The notes beneath the pieces are model-generated. The model did no database searches, had not been told where the DNA came from, and saw only the letters and a program-made list of their open reading frames with translations. A stretch of 44,416 nt of DNA from a virus. Position numbers and translations under genes: made by a program. Below are positions 7,552 through 15,395 of this stretch, in pieces. The stretch covers positions 1 through 44,416 of IMG/VR virus record IMGVR_UViG_3300046542_000329, one strand, 5' to 3'. Position 1 is the first letter of the stretch, and the number at the start of each line of letters is the position of its first letter.

Positions 7552-9357
7552 TTATTCATGGAATCCCTTCTGAGAAACGCTCAGGCCGACCGCAACCGGG
7601 CGAACCCAGATCGGCATGTTGCTGAGCATGAATGTTTCGCCGGCAGCAGCCAGCAATAGGGTGGTGCCCATCACATCGGCGATTGCTTCGGCTGCGTGCG
7701 GCGGGACTGCGTTTCCGATGCGTTCGCGCCATGCCTGATCGCTTAGGCCGTCCAGCTCGAATTGTTCTTCCGGTTCGACCAGGCTTTGAATGGCAGCCAG
7801 CTCCAAAGTGGTGAAGGGGCGGTGCCAGGTGCCGTCGAGGCTTTCGATGACGCAGGTCAGTCGGTCGTTGGGTTCCGGCATGCGTGGATCAGCGACAGAC
7901 CAGCGACCGTTATCCTGGCGGGCGCTTGCTGAGACTGCGCCGCACTGATCGTTCCAGGCGACAACTCCATAGTGTCCACCCGTGAGGTAGGCGTCACCTT
8001 TCACGCGTTTCATGCCCGGGCGGGGGTCAGCGATGGACAGCGCGCCGCTAGCAACTTGCAGTGACCCTGTCACGGTCCCGGCTGTTTTGTCCCATGGACA
8101 AACGCCCAGCTTTCGAGTGCTCGCCCCTGGGTGCCAGTTGTGGTATCTGGGGTCTTGCACGGCGAAGGAGCTCTGGCCGGTGGTGCTGGCGGCGATAACC
8201 GTTCCGCTGGCAGCGTCCCATGGCGTAACCATGTACTTGCCGAAGGAGCTGCGCGGTTGGCGCGGGTCAGCAACGCTGAACGTCCCTTGCCCGGGCGACT
8301 TCACACCGATGACCGCGCCGCTCGTTTCGCCCCACTGGCGCACGCCGTACTGTTGGTATTGCAGGGCGCCAGCTTTGGCGCGCGGATCCGCAACCGAAAA
8401 CGCACCATTGGTTGGGCTGCTGCGACCGGCGACCGTGCCGGCGGTGTCCTGCCAGTCATGCACACCCAGGTATCCGGCACGGCACTCAGGCAGGATCACC
8501 AGATCACGCAGGTAACCGTCCTCAACCGCCAGGTCATTCAGGCTGCGCCAGTCCTTGCCGGCGGTGACCAGGGCGAGGCGAACCCATGTTTTCCATTGCA
8601 GCGCCGGTACACGGTGCATTGGGCCCGCGGACTCGATGTCGCCAGCGAGCGGCATCCGGCCGAGGATTGAGCCGACAGACTTGAGCGTTTTCTTTTCCGG
8701 CTCGTACAGGAACGGCGGTACCTTCTCAATATGGCGAGCCACCAGCAAGAAGCGTTTGCGGCTCTGGGCCAGGCCGCCAATAACGCCGCAGTCGTGGGTG
8801 GTTTCCGCGACGGCATAGCCGTAGTGCTCCAGTAGCTTGTTGATCTGGTCCAACAGGTGCCGGCCACGAGTGGCGAGGCGCGGCACGTTCTCGAACACCA
8901 GCAGCGGGACAGGGTCATCTTTCCATGCTTCCCCAAACAACCAGATGCAGCGCAACGTCAGTTCGTTTAGGGCCTGGTACTTGGGAGTGAGGCTCAACTT
9001 TTCAGACAACAATCCCGATGCGCCTTTGCAGGGACTGGAAATGAACACGGCGTCAGGCCTTTGGTAGTTGGCGGCGCGGCGGATATCTTCCACCGTGGCT
9101 TCACGCCAACCCGGCGGCGGTTCTTTACCGTGGAAACGGATGTATTGATCGCGAGTGAAAAGGTCCAGCAAGGTGCCTTTTACACCGCTCAACCGTTCGA
9201 AGTCCGCCAATCCGGCCGGGTCGATATCGACGCCGCCGATACATTGCCATTCGGCTTGAACGTTACCGACGATGGGCTTTGACCGATTAAAACCTTTGGC
9301 GCCGCCGCCGAGGCCGCAGCAAAAATGAAAGTGTTTGAGTACGCGCTTGAGCATCAT
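7552..9357 (-). CDS. DNA C5-cytosine methyltransferase with repeat-built target domain
   Basis: The 601-aa protein has all key C5-methyltransferase motifs: FCCGLGGGAKGF (motif I, 12-23), SSPC with catalytic Cys110 (motif IV), ENV at 156-158 (VI), QSRKR at 198-202 (VIII) and GNAVPP at 548-553 (X). Between VIII and X, residues 297-492 hold five copies of a roughly 40-residue unit, W-[D/N/G]-x2-[A/S/C]-G-[T/A]-V ... D-P-R. That is where the target recognition domain normally sits, so the repeats probably form or extend it. The start at 9357 has AAGGAC upstream, and a terminator at 9377-9401 separates it from the recombination genes. Likely role: modifying phage or host DNA against restriction. 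Confidence 0.9.
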   Translation of the reverse strand: MMLKRVLKHFHFCCGLGGGAKGFNRSKPIVGNVQAEWQCIGGVDIDPAGLADFERLSGVKGTLLDLFTRDQYIRFHGKEPPPGWREATVEDIRRAANYQRPDAVFISSPCKGASGLLSEKLSLTPKYQALNELTLRCIWLFGEAWKDDPVPLLVFENVPRLATRGRHLLDQINKLLEHYGYAVAETTHDCGVIGGLAQSRKRFLLVARHIEKVPPFLYEPEKKTLKSVGSILGRMPLAGDIESAGPMHRVPALQWKTWVRLALVTAGKDWRSLNDLAVEDGYLRDLVILPECRAGYLGVHDWQDTAGTVAGRSSPTNGAFSVADPRAKAGALQYQQYGVRQWGETSGAVIGVKSPGQGTFSVADPRQPRSSFGKYMVTPWDAASGTVIAASTTGQSSFAVQDPRYHNWHPGASTRKLGVCPWDKTAGTVTGSLQVASGALSIADPRPGMKRVKGDAYLTGGHYGVVAWNDQCGAVSASARQDNGRWSVADPRMPEPNDRLTCVIESLDGTWHRPFTTLELAAIQSLVEPEEQFELDGLSDQAWRERIGNAVPPHAAEAIADVMGTTLLLAAAGETFMLSNMPIWVRPVAVGLSVSQKGFHE

Positions 9358-9376
9358 GCGGCGGAGTCCTTTGGAC

Positions 9377-9401
9377 AAAAGAAAGGCGCCCATAGGCGCC
9401 C
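9377..9401 (-). terminator. Intrinsic terminator after the recombination operon
   Basis: On the minus strand GGCGCC (9400-9395) pairs with GGCGCC (9390-9385) and is followed by TTTCTTTT (9384-9377). It lies between the SMC-like ATPase stop and the methyltransferase start, so leftward transcription must pass it to reach int. Confidence 0.7.
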
Positions 9402-9422
9402 GTGGTATTTCGGTGAAACTGG

Positions 9423-11171
9423 TCAGCTGGCTTGTTGCAGCGGTTGATCGCCGGCCGCAACACCGCCCTCAATCCAAACCGCACTAATCTCTGGCGACTT
9501 GGATGTATCGGGCTTCGTCTTCAGCGTCCCACACACAATGGCGCTATCGACGGCGCCGGTCTTCGCCAACGCCACCAACATGCCCAGCAGCTCCCCGCGC
9601 CCAGGTAGATCGAGCACGTCGTATCGATCCAGGATCAGAAACCGCAGGCCAGAATGTTCGGCAATGACCAGAGCCAATAGGGCGTCGACACGCCAGCGCT
9701 CCGATTCCGACAACAGTGCGTACAACCGGCCGCCGGCGCTGATGCTCATGTCCGCGCCGATCTCTACCGGCCGCCATCGCGCCAGAGCGGAGGCCTTCGC
9801 CAAGCTGTCGTTGATCGGTTGAAGCGCACCGGCCAGGATCTCGCTGGGTATCCCATCGGGCGCCAGCAGGTCAGCGATCAACGTCCAGGCTTTCACGTCG
9901 GCGTGATGCGCTGCCGCTGTGTCGTTGGTTTTCTGGGCATTGGCAACCAGGTCCTGGCGGTCCTTCATGGCGTTGACCTTTGCACGTAGGTTGTCCGCTT
10001 TAAGCCGGAGATCCGTCAGAGCTTCTTCCGTCTTTCCGATTTGCTCGGCGGAGATTACTTCAGGCGCTGACTTTTGCAGTTCCGCCAACTCGGCGGCGGC
10101 ATTTTCGGCTGTGGTCATGGCGGCTTGATCATTGTGTTGTGTGCGCTTCAGCAGCTCGATGGCGCTTTTGGCTTTGCTCAGTTCCAATGCCAAGTCGGTG
10201 ACCTGTTTGGTGTCGCCGACGAGACCTTGATACAGCTCGACGGTCTTGCCCACGATTTTCAGTTTGACGCCACAGCTTGGGCAGTCGCAGCCAGCGACGT
10301 TATAGGTCGCCAATTCCAGTTGGGTTGTGAGCTGCTGATGCTTCTCTTCCCAGCCGGCCAGATCCTTGCTGGTGCTGTCGAGCTTCGTCTTGGCGCGCGA
10401 GAGTAGGGCGGCGGCTTCGGTCAGTGTTTCGATCCGGGCAGCATGGTCGGCAGTGGCTTTTTGCTTTTCCTCCAGGGCGCCGAGGTACTTCACGCCTTTT
10501 TCGATTTCGACGGTGATGCCGCCATGCTCAGCGATGACCTTGTTTATCTCCGCGCTGGTGATCACCGGACCGACAGGGACCTCTACGGTCCAATCCTCGG
10601 ATTTTTCACTCCCGTACTGCTCGCCAGTGAGTGCTTTCCAGGCCCCGCGGCTTTCGCTGGCGTAATCCTTGGCCTGTTGCTGCGCCGCCGGAAATCCGCC
10701 GATCAGCATCGGCTTGATCTTCTCCACCTTTGCTGGCTCGGCCCCTTTGGACAGGAGCTTGTCGGCGACCACTTGAGGCTTGCTGCTCGATTTAGTCAGG
10801 GCGAATAGCGCTTTCCTGCGATCACCGTCCGGCAGGTTGGCAAACAGGGAGGGCGTCAGCACGTAGGGTAAAAACTCGTCGCCAGCGGCGGGTGAATGGT
10901 CGCCCTTGCCGTCTGGCAGGGTGTAGCTGCTGGTGACCCCATCATGACTGAGGATGATCTGGGCTTTCTTGCTGCCCTCGGTGACCAGTTGTTTGTAGTG
11001 CTTTTTCAGGGCAACCCGTGCCGAACCGCCCAGCGCGAGGTTGATGGCTTCTTGCAGGCTGGATTTTCCGGCGCCGTTCGCGCCGCAAACCAGGGTGATG
11101 GGTGCCGATAGGTCCAGGTTGCAGGACTTCAGCCCCTGGAAATTCTCAACGTAAAGGTGGGTCAGGCGCAT
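9423..11171 (-). CDS. SMC/RecF/SbcC-like AAA ATPase
   Basis: The 582-aa protein starts MRLTHLYVENFQGLKS and has Walker A GANGAGKS at 30-37, the N-terminal head of an SMC/Rad50-type ATPase. Long charged helices follow on both sides of a CDCPSCGVKL segment (Cys295, 297, 300) near the middle, which resembles a Rad50 zinc hook. A hydrophobic FLILDRYDVLD near residue 530 is the Walker B. The family acts in DNA end processing. Here it sits downstream of RecT and a nuclease, so it probably belongs to phage recombination. GGAG precedes its ATG. Confidence 0.88.
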   Translation of the reverse strand: MRLTHLYVENFQGLKSCNLDLSAPITLVCGANGAGKSSLQEAINLALGGSARVALKKHYKQLVTEGSKKAQIILSHDGVTSSYTLPDGKGDHSPAAGDEFLPYVLTPSLFANLPDGDRRKALFALTKSSSKPQVVADKLLSKGAEPAKVEKIKPMLIGGFPAAQQQAKDYASESRGAWKALTGEQYGSEKSEDWTVEVPVGPVITSAEINKVIAEHGGITVEIEKGVKYLGALEEKQKATADHAARIETLTEAAALLSRAKTKLDSTSKDLAGWEEKHQQLTTQLELATYNVAGCDCPSCGVKLKIVGKTVELYQGLVGDTKQVTDLALELSKAKSAIELLKRTQHNDQAAMTTAENAAAELAELQKSAPEVISAEQIGKTEEALTDLRLKADNLRAKVNAMKDRQDLVANAQKTNDTAAAHHADVKAWTLIADLLAPDGIPSEILAGALQPINDSLAKASALARWRPVEIGADMSISAGGRLYALLSESERWRVDALLALVIAEHSGLRFLILDRYDVLDLPGRGELLGMLVALAKTGAVDSAIVCGTLKTKPDTSKSPEISAVWIEGGVAAGDQPLQQAS

Positions 11172-11177
11172 GGGACG

Positions 11178-11918
11178 TCACTCCAGGTCAGCGTCAAGGT
11201 CGGTCAGGCTCATGACCACGGTGTAGATGTTCTCCAGCGGGTCGGAGGCTTCGGTTTCAAGCTCGATAACGCCTTCTTCGAGCATCAACAGAATCAGGCG
11301 CGTCGCGGTGTCGCTGTCCACGGCGAACCGCGATTGCAGCTTGGCCACGTCAATGCAGGTGAAGTGGAGAATGACGGAGCGGCAGATATCGCCGAGTGTC
11401 AGCCCGGCGAATTTCTCGACGCCGAGGGCCAGGAATTCCCCTTCAATCGGTTCTTCGGACGTACCGCCCCAATCGGCGTTTTCCATGCTGCTGTCGCCGC
11501 TGTTGAGGTCCATCACATTTTGATCCGGGTCGGCCTTCGTTGCCTTGAGGTCCCCCATGTGTTCGTCGGGGTTGGCGATAACCAGTAGGCAGTCTTTATC
11601 GACGGAATCCTGCAATTCATGGCGGCCCTCAGAGGAAGGGTTGATTACGAAGACGGCCTTGATTTTGCTCTTGGTGGTGACTTGTTCCAGCTTGCCCACC
11701 ACCGTGACCCGCTCTGCGCTGGCGATCATGTGGGTGGCGAGCGTCACCGCAGCGTGGACGCGGGAGGAAAGGCGCTCGATGATATCCTCCTGTTTGCTCT
11801 CGGTCAGCTTCTGCCAGCAATCAGGCATGATGCGGATTTCCTGGACCAGGCCGGCCAGCAGCTTTTCACCGATGGAGTTGGCGGTCATTTGAAGGAATTC
11901 GGGGTTTGCTTCGTTCAT
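11178..11918 (-). CDS. Phage protein with C-terminal winged helix resembling FtsK gamma
   Basis: The 246-aa acidic protein has a central region (RVTVVGKLEQVTTKSKIKAVFVI...) and a low-complexity acidic stretch. The C-terminal part, CIDVAKLQSRFAVDSDTATR then LLMLEEGVIE, resembles the winged helix of FtsK gamma domains. It lies between the ATPase and RecT genes, so a role with the recombination proteins is likely. The exact function is unknown and the FtsK link is weak. Confidence 0.6.
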   Translation of the reverse strand: MNEANPEFLQMTANSIGEKLLAGLVQEIRIMPDCWQKLTESKQEDIIERLSSRVHAAVTLATHMIASAERVTVVGKLEQVTTKSKIKAVFVINPSSEGRHELQDSVDKDCLLVIANPDEHMGDLKATKADPDQNVMDLNSGDSSMENADWGGTSEEPIEGEFLALGVEKFAGLTLGDICRSVILHFTCIDVAKLQSRFAVDSDTATRLILLMLEEGVIELETEASDPLENIYTVVMSLTDLDADLE

Positions 11919-11930
11919 AACTGAGCCGTC

Positions 11931-12131
11931 CTATTCGTTGGCGATGCGCTCAAGGATGTTGTGTTGGGTTTCGCTGAGGAGCGTGTGGGCGCCGTAGCGT
12001 TGGAAGTTGGCCCGCAGGTCGCTGGTGAACGTTTCTTCCCACTCCGCGCGGGCGTGCAGTTCAGCGGTGGATAGCAACAGATCGAATTCTTCGACGTGGT
12101 CGAAGAGCTCATCTATGGATTGGCTGGTCAT
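11931..12131 (-). CDS. Small acidic phage protein, 66 aa
   Basis: A 66-residue helical, acidic product (MTSQSIDELFDHVEEFDLL...). It starts six bases after the RecT-like gene ends, in the same operon. No family recognised. Confidence 0.6.
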   Translation of the reverse strand: MTSQSIDELFDHVEEFDLLLSTAELHARAEWEETFTSDLRANFQRYGAHTLLSETQHNILERIANE

Positions 12132-12136
12132 GGCGG

Positions 12137-13123
12137 CTACTCGAATTGCAGGCCGGTGGTGTCGGCAGCTGTTGCGGTTTCTTCGGTTTGGGTTGCGCTA
12201 TCGGCTTGTGCCGTTGCGGCTTCGGCCGTTTCTGTTGCAGTCGCTACCAGCTCGGCAACGCTGTCGGCGTCATTTACATCTCCGTCGCCGTCGCCGTCGC
12301 CGTCGCCGTCGTCGTCGTCATTGACGATTGCCGGTGCCTCGGGCTCTTTGTTACGAAGATCGTTAACGTCCACGGTGAAGTTGCCGGCGCCGTCTGGTGA
12401 GGCATCGATAAAGTCTTGAACTTCTTCTTGGGTTTGCAGGCCCATCAGCAATTCAGGGGCGTACAGCCGACCGAAAAGACTCGCCGCCCGGTAACGGAGC
12501 ATGATTTCTGGCATGGTTTGCCACTTGCTGCCGTTCTTCGTCAGCCAGCCTTCATCGATAGCCATTTGAATAGAGACTGTCGGGCCGTCGAGACGATCGC
12601 CGGTTTCCTTCTCTATCACCCAGGCTCGACAGGTGCGGTGCTGGATCTTGGTTTCGCGCTGCTCTTCGGTTTTTTTGTCGTTCTTCCAGACCACGGCTTT
12701 GTACTTTACGACTTCGTCCCTGCCGGGCTCGCTGAGGTCGAAACGCAGCGGGCTAAAGCGGCCGCAACTGTTGATTGCCGCGATGATGAACTGGCTTGAC
12801 CAGCTCGGGCGGCCCTCAATGACATAGAGATTCTGCATCACCATTAGAGGGTCAGCGCCCATGCGCATAGCCATGTTCAGCGCGACAACGCAATTTGGAA
12901 GGCCGGCGGGGTTTGGCGTGTGGCCGGTGACTCTCCCGTAAGCCTTTACTTCGGTGAATGCACGGTACTGCGCCGGCACCAGGGTAGAAGAGCACAGCGC
13001 TTTGGCAACCCGTTGCAGTTGGTCGAAGCCAGAGCCAGTGAGCAATGACATAGGAGCATCGTTTTTGGGCGCGGCGACAGCGCTGGTCTGCATCTGCGCC
13101 AAGGTCGTTGTTTGCTGTGTCAT
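12137..13123 (-). CDS. RecT-family single-strand annealing protein
   Basis: The 328-aa protein has the RecT core: LPNCVVALNMAMRMGADPLMV, then MQNLYVIEGRPSWSSQFIIAAIN, then MPEIMLRYRAASLFGRLYAPELL. Such proteins anneal complementary single strands during phage recombination and pair with an exonuclease, here the PD-(D/E)XK gene just upstream. The C-terminal tail after residue 255 is disordered and very acidic, with a GDGDGDGD run encoded by a hexanucleotide repeat. The ATG overlaps the preceding stop (ATGA). Confidence 0.88.
   Translation of the reverse strand: MTQQTTTLAQMQTSAVAAPKNDAPMSLLTGSGFDQLQRVAKALCSSTLVPAQYRAFTEVKAYGRVTGHTPNPAGLPNCVVALNMAMRMGADPLMVMQNLYVIEGRPSWSSQFIIAAINSCGRFSPLRFDLSEPGRDEVVKYKAVVWKNDKKTEEQRETKIQHRTCRAWVIEKETGDRLDGPTVSIQMAIDEGWLTKNGSKWQTMPEIMLRYRAASLFGRLYAPELLMGLQTQEEVQDFIDASPDGAGNFTVDVNDLRNKEPEAPAIVNDDDDGDGDGDGDGDVNDADSVAELVATATETAEAATAQADSATQTEETATAADTTGLQFE
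12283..12321. repeat. CCGTCG hexanucleotide microsatellite in the recT tail
   Basis: The plus strand shows four consecutive CCGTCG units followed by several CGT/GTC triplets. On the coding strand this gives alternating Gly-Asp and then an Asp run. Such a tract can vary in length by slippage without a frameshift, because the units are multiples of three. Confidence 0.8.
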
Positions 13124-13350
13124 GAGATCACCTTGCGAGCGGCCAGGTAATCGGCCTCGGTCGCGATGGATACGAGGCGTTTGTCCTGGAGGTCTTTCGG
13201 GGTTTCGTGGAGCTTCACTTGGGTCATGTAGAAGGTTTCCCGGTCCCAGACCCGGTGGGCGTTGATGACTGGTTTCCGTCTACCGGTGGGGTCGGTCAGG
13301 CGCACGTAAAGGTCTTGGCCCTTCATCTTTTCGTTGATGGCTGTTTTCAT
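13120..13350 (-). CDS. Small recombination-operon protein, 76 aa
   Basis: From ATG 13350 (MKTAINEKMKGQDLYVRL) the product has a short beta-rich look (INAHRVWDRETFYMTQVKLHE) and a helical end. Upstream in-frame starts lie inside the nuclease gene and are rejected. It sits between the nuclease and RecT and overlaps recT by four bases. Function unknown. Confidence 0.65.
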   Translation of the reverse strand: MKTAINEKMKGQDLYVRLTDPTGRRKPVINAHRVWDRETFYMTQVKLHETPKDLQDKRLVSIATEADYLAARKVIS

Positions 13351-13355
13351 GGCGC

Positions 13356-14162
13356 TTACTCGTGGTAGGGGCATAAGGACCAGCGCGGGCAGTACTTCGC
13401 GCTGCACAGAAAGCTCTGTGGGTTGGGAGGGAAAAGACCGGTACGGAACATGTCGGCGCCGATCTGGATCAGGCCGGGGAATTCCTCCGTGCCGACCATC
13501 ATTTGCTTGGCGCCCTGGATAACGCCGACGCCGGTCTCTGGCTTGCCCCGTGTCTTGAGCCCGATGATGTGGGCCGGGGCGGTGCAGGGCTCGCCGGTGG
13601 TGTGTTCCTCAAGGATTTCGTAGGTGCCGATCTGCGCGGCGTGGCCTTTGGTTTTCGCCACGCCATCAGCAACAGCGGCGCCGCCGGTCTTCACGTCGGC
13701 GATGCCCTTGCCGTCTCCGGTCCTGCAGATCCGTGCCCGATCGAGTTGGCCGGTTAGGCGGACGATTACCCCGGCGCCGCAATCGATATCCAGCGGCGTG
13801 GCTGTGCGTTCAACAGCCGCGAATTCATAGCGGGGGCTGATGTCATTGCAGTAGCGGGTATGCAAGGGCAGGGCGATGCGCTCGGCCTCTTGGAGGGTCA
13901 GCTTGTCGGCCTTCCAATCGACTTCCCATTCAGGATTGCGCAGCGTGTGGATGAGCAGCTCAGCGGTGTCAAAGGCAGTGAGGTTGTTGCCATTCATGCG
14001 GGAGACATCGAAAGCGGCGGTGCTGGCGTGGATCGACGTTCCCAGGTGCGCCCGGCCGCTACTCGGCGACCGGTGCCCGAGAATGTGTATCCACTCCCAC
14101 TTGAAAGCGCAGTCGAACAGCGAGCCCCACGACGAGGCACGGACAGTGATTATTCTGTGCAT
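13356..14162 (-). CDS. PD-(D/E)XK exonuclease with a Cas4-like iron-sulfur Cys set
   Basis: The 268-aa nuclease has His45 (GTSIHAS), Glu118, Asp141 (TGQLDRA), then IADVKTG with Asp156 and Lys158: the PD-(D/E)XK core of the Cas4/RecB class. Cys18 near the N-terminus and Cys253, Cys258 and Cys264 at the C-terminus match the split four-cysteine layout that holds a 4Fe-4S cluster in Cas4 and AddB nucleases. Next to recT it is the expected 5'-3' exonuclease that makes single strands for annealing. It overlaps the RNase H-like gene's end by 13 bases. Confidence 0.85.
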   Translation of the reverse strand: MHRIITVRASSWGSLFDCAFKWEWIHILGHRSPSSGRAHLGTSIHASTAAFDVSRMNGNNLTAFDTAELLIHTLRNPEWEVDWKADKLTLQEAERIALPLHTRYCNDISPRYEFAAVERTATPLDIDCGAGVIVRLTGQLDRARICRTGDGKGIADVKTGGAAVADGVAKTKGHAAQIGTYEILEEHTTGEPCTAPAHIIGLKTRGKPETGVGVIQGAKQMMVGTEEFPGLIQIGADMFRTGLFPPNPQSFLCSAKYCPRWSLCPYHE

Positions 14163-14644
14163 GCGCGCACCGCCTTTGCGCGTTGTTCACGCATCTGTCG
14201 TTTTGCCTCTTTGTCACACCAGTTGTTCACCCATTGGCGAGGCGAGCCAGTTCCTTTATGGGCCTTCACGTGATTGATCTTTAATAGGAAACCGTGCTGA
14301 TTCCGCAAGGCTTCAACCTGTTCGATATGAGTTCTGATGATGTCTGGCATGCCCCGCAAACGCCCCTCAAACGCGTCCTGAACGGCCAGGCAATCAACCA
14401 CCAGGACAAGCCGGATACGTTTGCCAAGTTTCAGCAGCGCGCCGATGTTTTCGTCATCGCCCATTTGAAGGATTGCTTTGCAGGCGGTCACTATCTCGGC
14501 TTCATGGGCCTGTTTAATTCCTAGAACTGGAAAGGAACTACTCAGTCGTTCGACTTCCCCCCTCGCCCAGAACGCACCGCCGGCGCTCTTTGTGTCCGGG
14601 CAGAAGCTGGCATCGGAAAACACCGTGACATTTTCTATATTCAT
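14150..14644 (-). CDS. RNase H-like protein
   Basis: The 164-aa protein opens VTVFSDASFCPDTKSAGGAFWARG (Asp11), then AHEAEIV (Glu48/50), LVVDCLAVQDAF (Asp84) and NNWCDKEAKR (Asp144). These are the four acidic positions of an RNase HI fold, and NHVKAHKG supplies the usual His. It probably cuts RNA in RNA-DNA hybrids during phage replication or recombination. An upstream in-frame ATG at 14665 overlaps the preceding small gene; 14644 was chosen, but either is possible. Confidence 0.78.
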   Translation of the reverse strand: MNIENVTVFSDASFCPDTKSAGGAFWARGEVERLSSSFPVLGIKQAHEAEIVTACKAILQMGDDENIGALLKLGKRIRLVLVVDCLAVQDAFEGRLRGMPDIIRTHIEQVEALRNQHGFLLKINHVKAHKGTGSPRQWVNNWCDKEAKRQMREQRAKAVRACTE

Positions 14645-14651
14645 GGTTTGC

Positions 14652-14771
14652 CTATTGAGTGACATAGCCCGCGATGATTGGGGCCAGGAACACAGTGAGG
14701 ATGAACACTGCTCCGGTGATGGCTGAGGCCAGGCGGATGGCCCGCCGACGCGAGCGTTGGGCGTGGGTCAT
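14652..14771 (-). CDS. Small single-pass membrane protein, 39 aa
   Basis: The ORF encodes MTHAQRSRRRAIRL followed by a clear hydrophobic helix (ITGAVFILTVFLAPIIAG). Its ATG overlaps the TGA of the zinc-ribbon gene (CCATGA), the coupling pattern used throughout this operon. The RNase H-like gene follows within eight bases. The Arg-rich N-terminus predicts an inside N-terminus. Function unknown. Confidence 0.6.
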   Translation of the reverse strand: MTHAQRSRRRAIRLASAITGAVFILTVFLAPIIAGYVTQ

Positions 14772-15022
14772 GGGCAGCACCACTGACTACCGCCGCAGTA
14801 GCTGTAATCGGGGTCGAACTCGCGCGCATCGCAGCAGATCTCGTAATCGTTTCCGCACGAGCGACACTCAGCTACCCAAGCGCCACCGATCCGCATCAAA
14901 CCTTCCGGCCCGCGGCCCTGCGCAGCCTCGGCGCGGTAGTTTCGTTCCTGGCGCCGTTGCCGCTTTGACTCGGCTGCACGGATGTAGGCGGTGTCCGTCG
15001 CGTTGAACCTACGAAATCTCAT
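14768..15022 (-). CDS. Small zinc-ribbon phage protein, 84 aa
   Basis: The basic N-terminus (MRFRRFNATDTAYIRAAESKRQRRQ) leads to a Cys-rich half: CRSCGNDYEICCD, then YCGGSQWCC. The Cys spacing suggests zinc binding. It is coupled by ATGA at both ends. This is likely a nucleic-acid-binding early protein; no specific role is known. Confidence 0.7.
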   Translation of the reverse strand: MRFRRFNATDTAYIRAAESKRQRRQERNYRAEAAQGRGPEGLMRIGGAWVAECRSCGNDYEICCDAREFDPDYSYCGGSQWCCP

Positions 15023-15168
15023 AGAAACCTCACGACAAGCATGTTGCGGCGCACTTCAATGTTGATCCGCTTCGGTAAATCGGTGATCAGAAAAAAGCCC
15101 TGCGATTGCAGGGCTTTGACGAGTCCGGGGATTGTGGGGGCGATGACCGCCACGCTGTGGTTGTTCAT
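15019..15168 (-). CDS. Small phage protein, 49 aa, carrying a hairpin in its coding sequence
   Basis: The product MNNHSVAVIAPTIPGLVKAL... with FFLITDLPKRINIEVRRNMLV looks like a compact alpha/beta fragment. Its start overlaps the preceding stop and its stop overlaps the next start, both ATGA. Codons about 17-27 also form the terminator-like hairpin at 15088-15117, so the RNA there has a second role. No family recognised. Confidence 0.65.
   Translation of the reverse strand: MNNHSVAVIAPTIPGLVKALQSQGFFLITDLPKRINIEVRRNMLVVRFL
15088..15117 (-). terminator. Intrinsic terminator-like hairpin inside a coding region
   Basis: On the minus strand AAAGCCCTGC and GCAGGGCTTT form a 10-bp perfect stem with a four-base loop, followed directly by more T (six in a row counting the stem end). 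It lies about 1.1 kb downstream of pL and inside the 49-aa gene. If it terminates, everything to its left needs antitermination. Confidence 0.6.
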
Positions 15169-15395
15169 CCGTAGGACCTCATTCGTTCCATGGTCTGTAG
15201 GCTTTCGCTGTCGTAGATCCGCTTGAGGCGATTTCGGTAATGTCGGTATTCATCGACGTCGATCACGCCAAGGGAATGGGCCATTTCAATGGACATCGAC
15301 GTTTCGGCGTGCAGCGCTGCTGATGTTGTGCCTGTCTCCAGCATCTCGAACCGGGCGTCGATCATGCTGACGGCGATGTCGTGCTTTTTTTTCAT
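15165..15395 (-). CDS. Small helical phage protein, 76 aa
   Basis: From ATG 15395 (MKKKHDIAVSMIDARFEML) the product is helical and charged, with the segment VIDVDEYRHYRNRLKRIYD. Its ATG overlaps the previous stop by ATGA. Function unknown. Confidence 0.65.
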   Translation of the reverse strand: MKKKHDIAVSMIDARFEMLETGTTSAALHAETSMSIEMAHSLGVIDVDEYRHYRNRLKRIYDSESLQTMERMRSYG

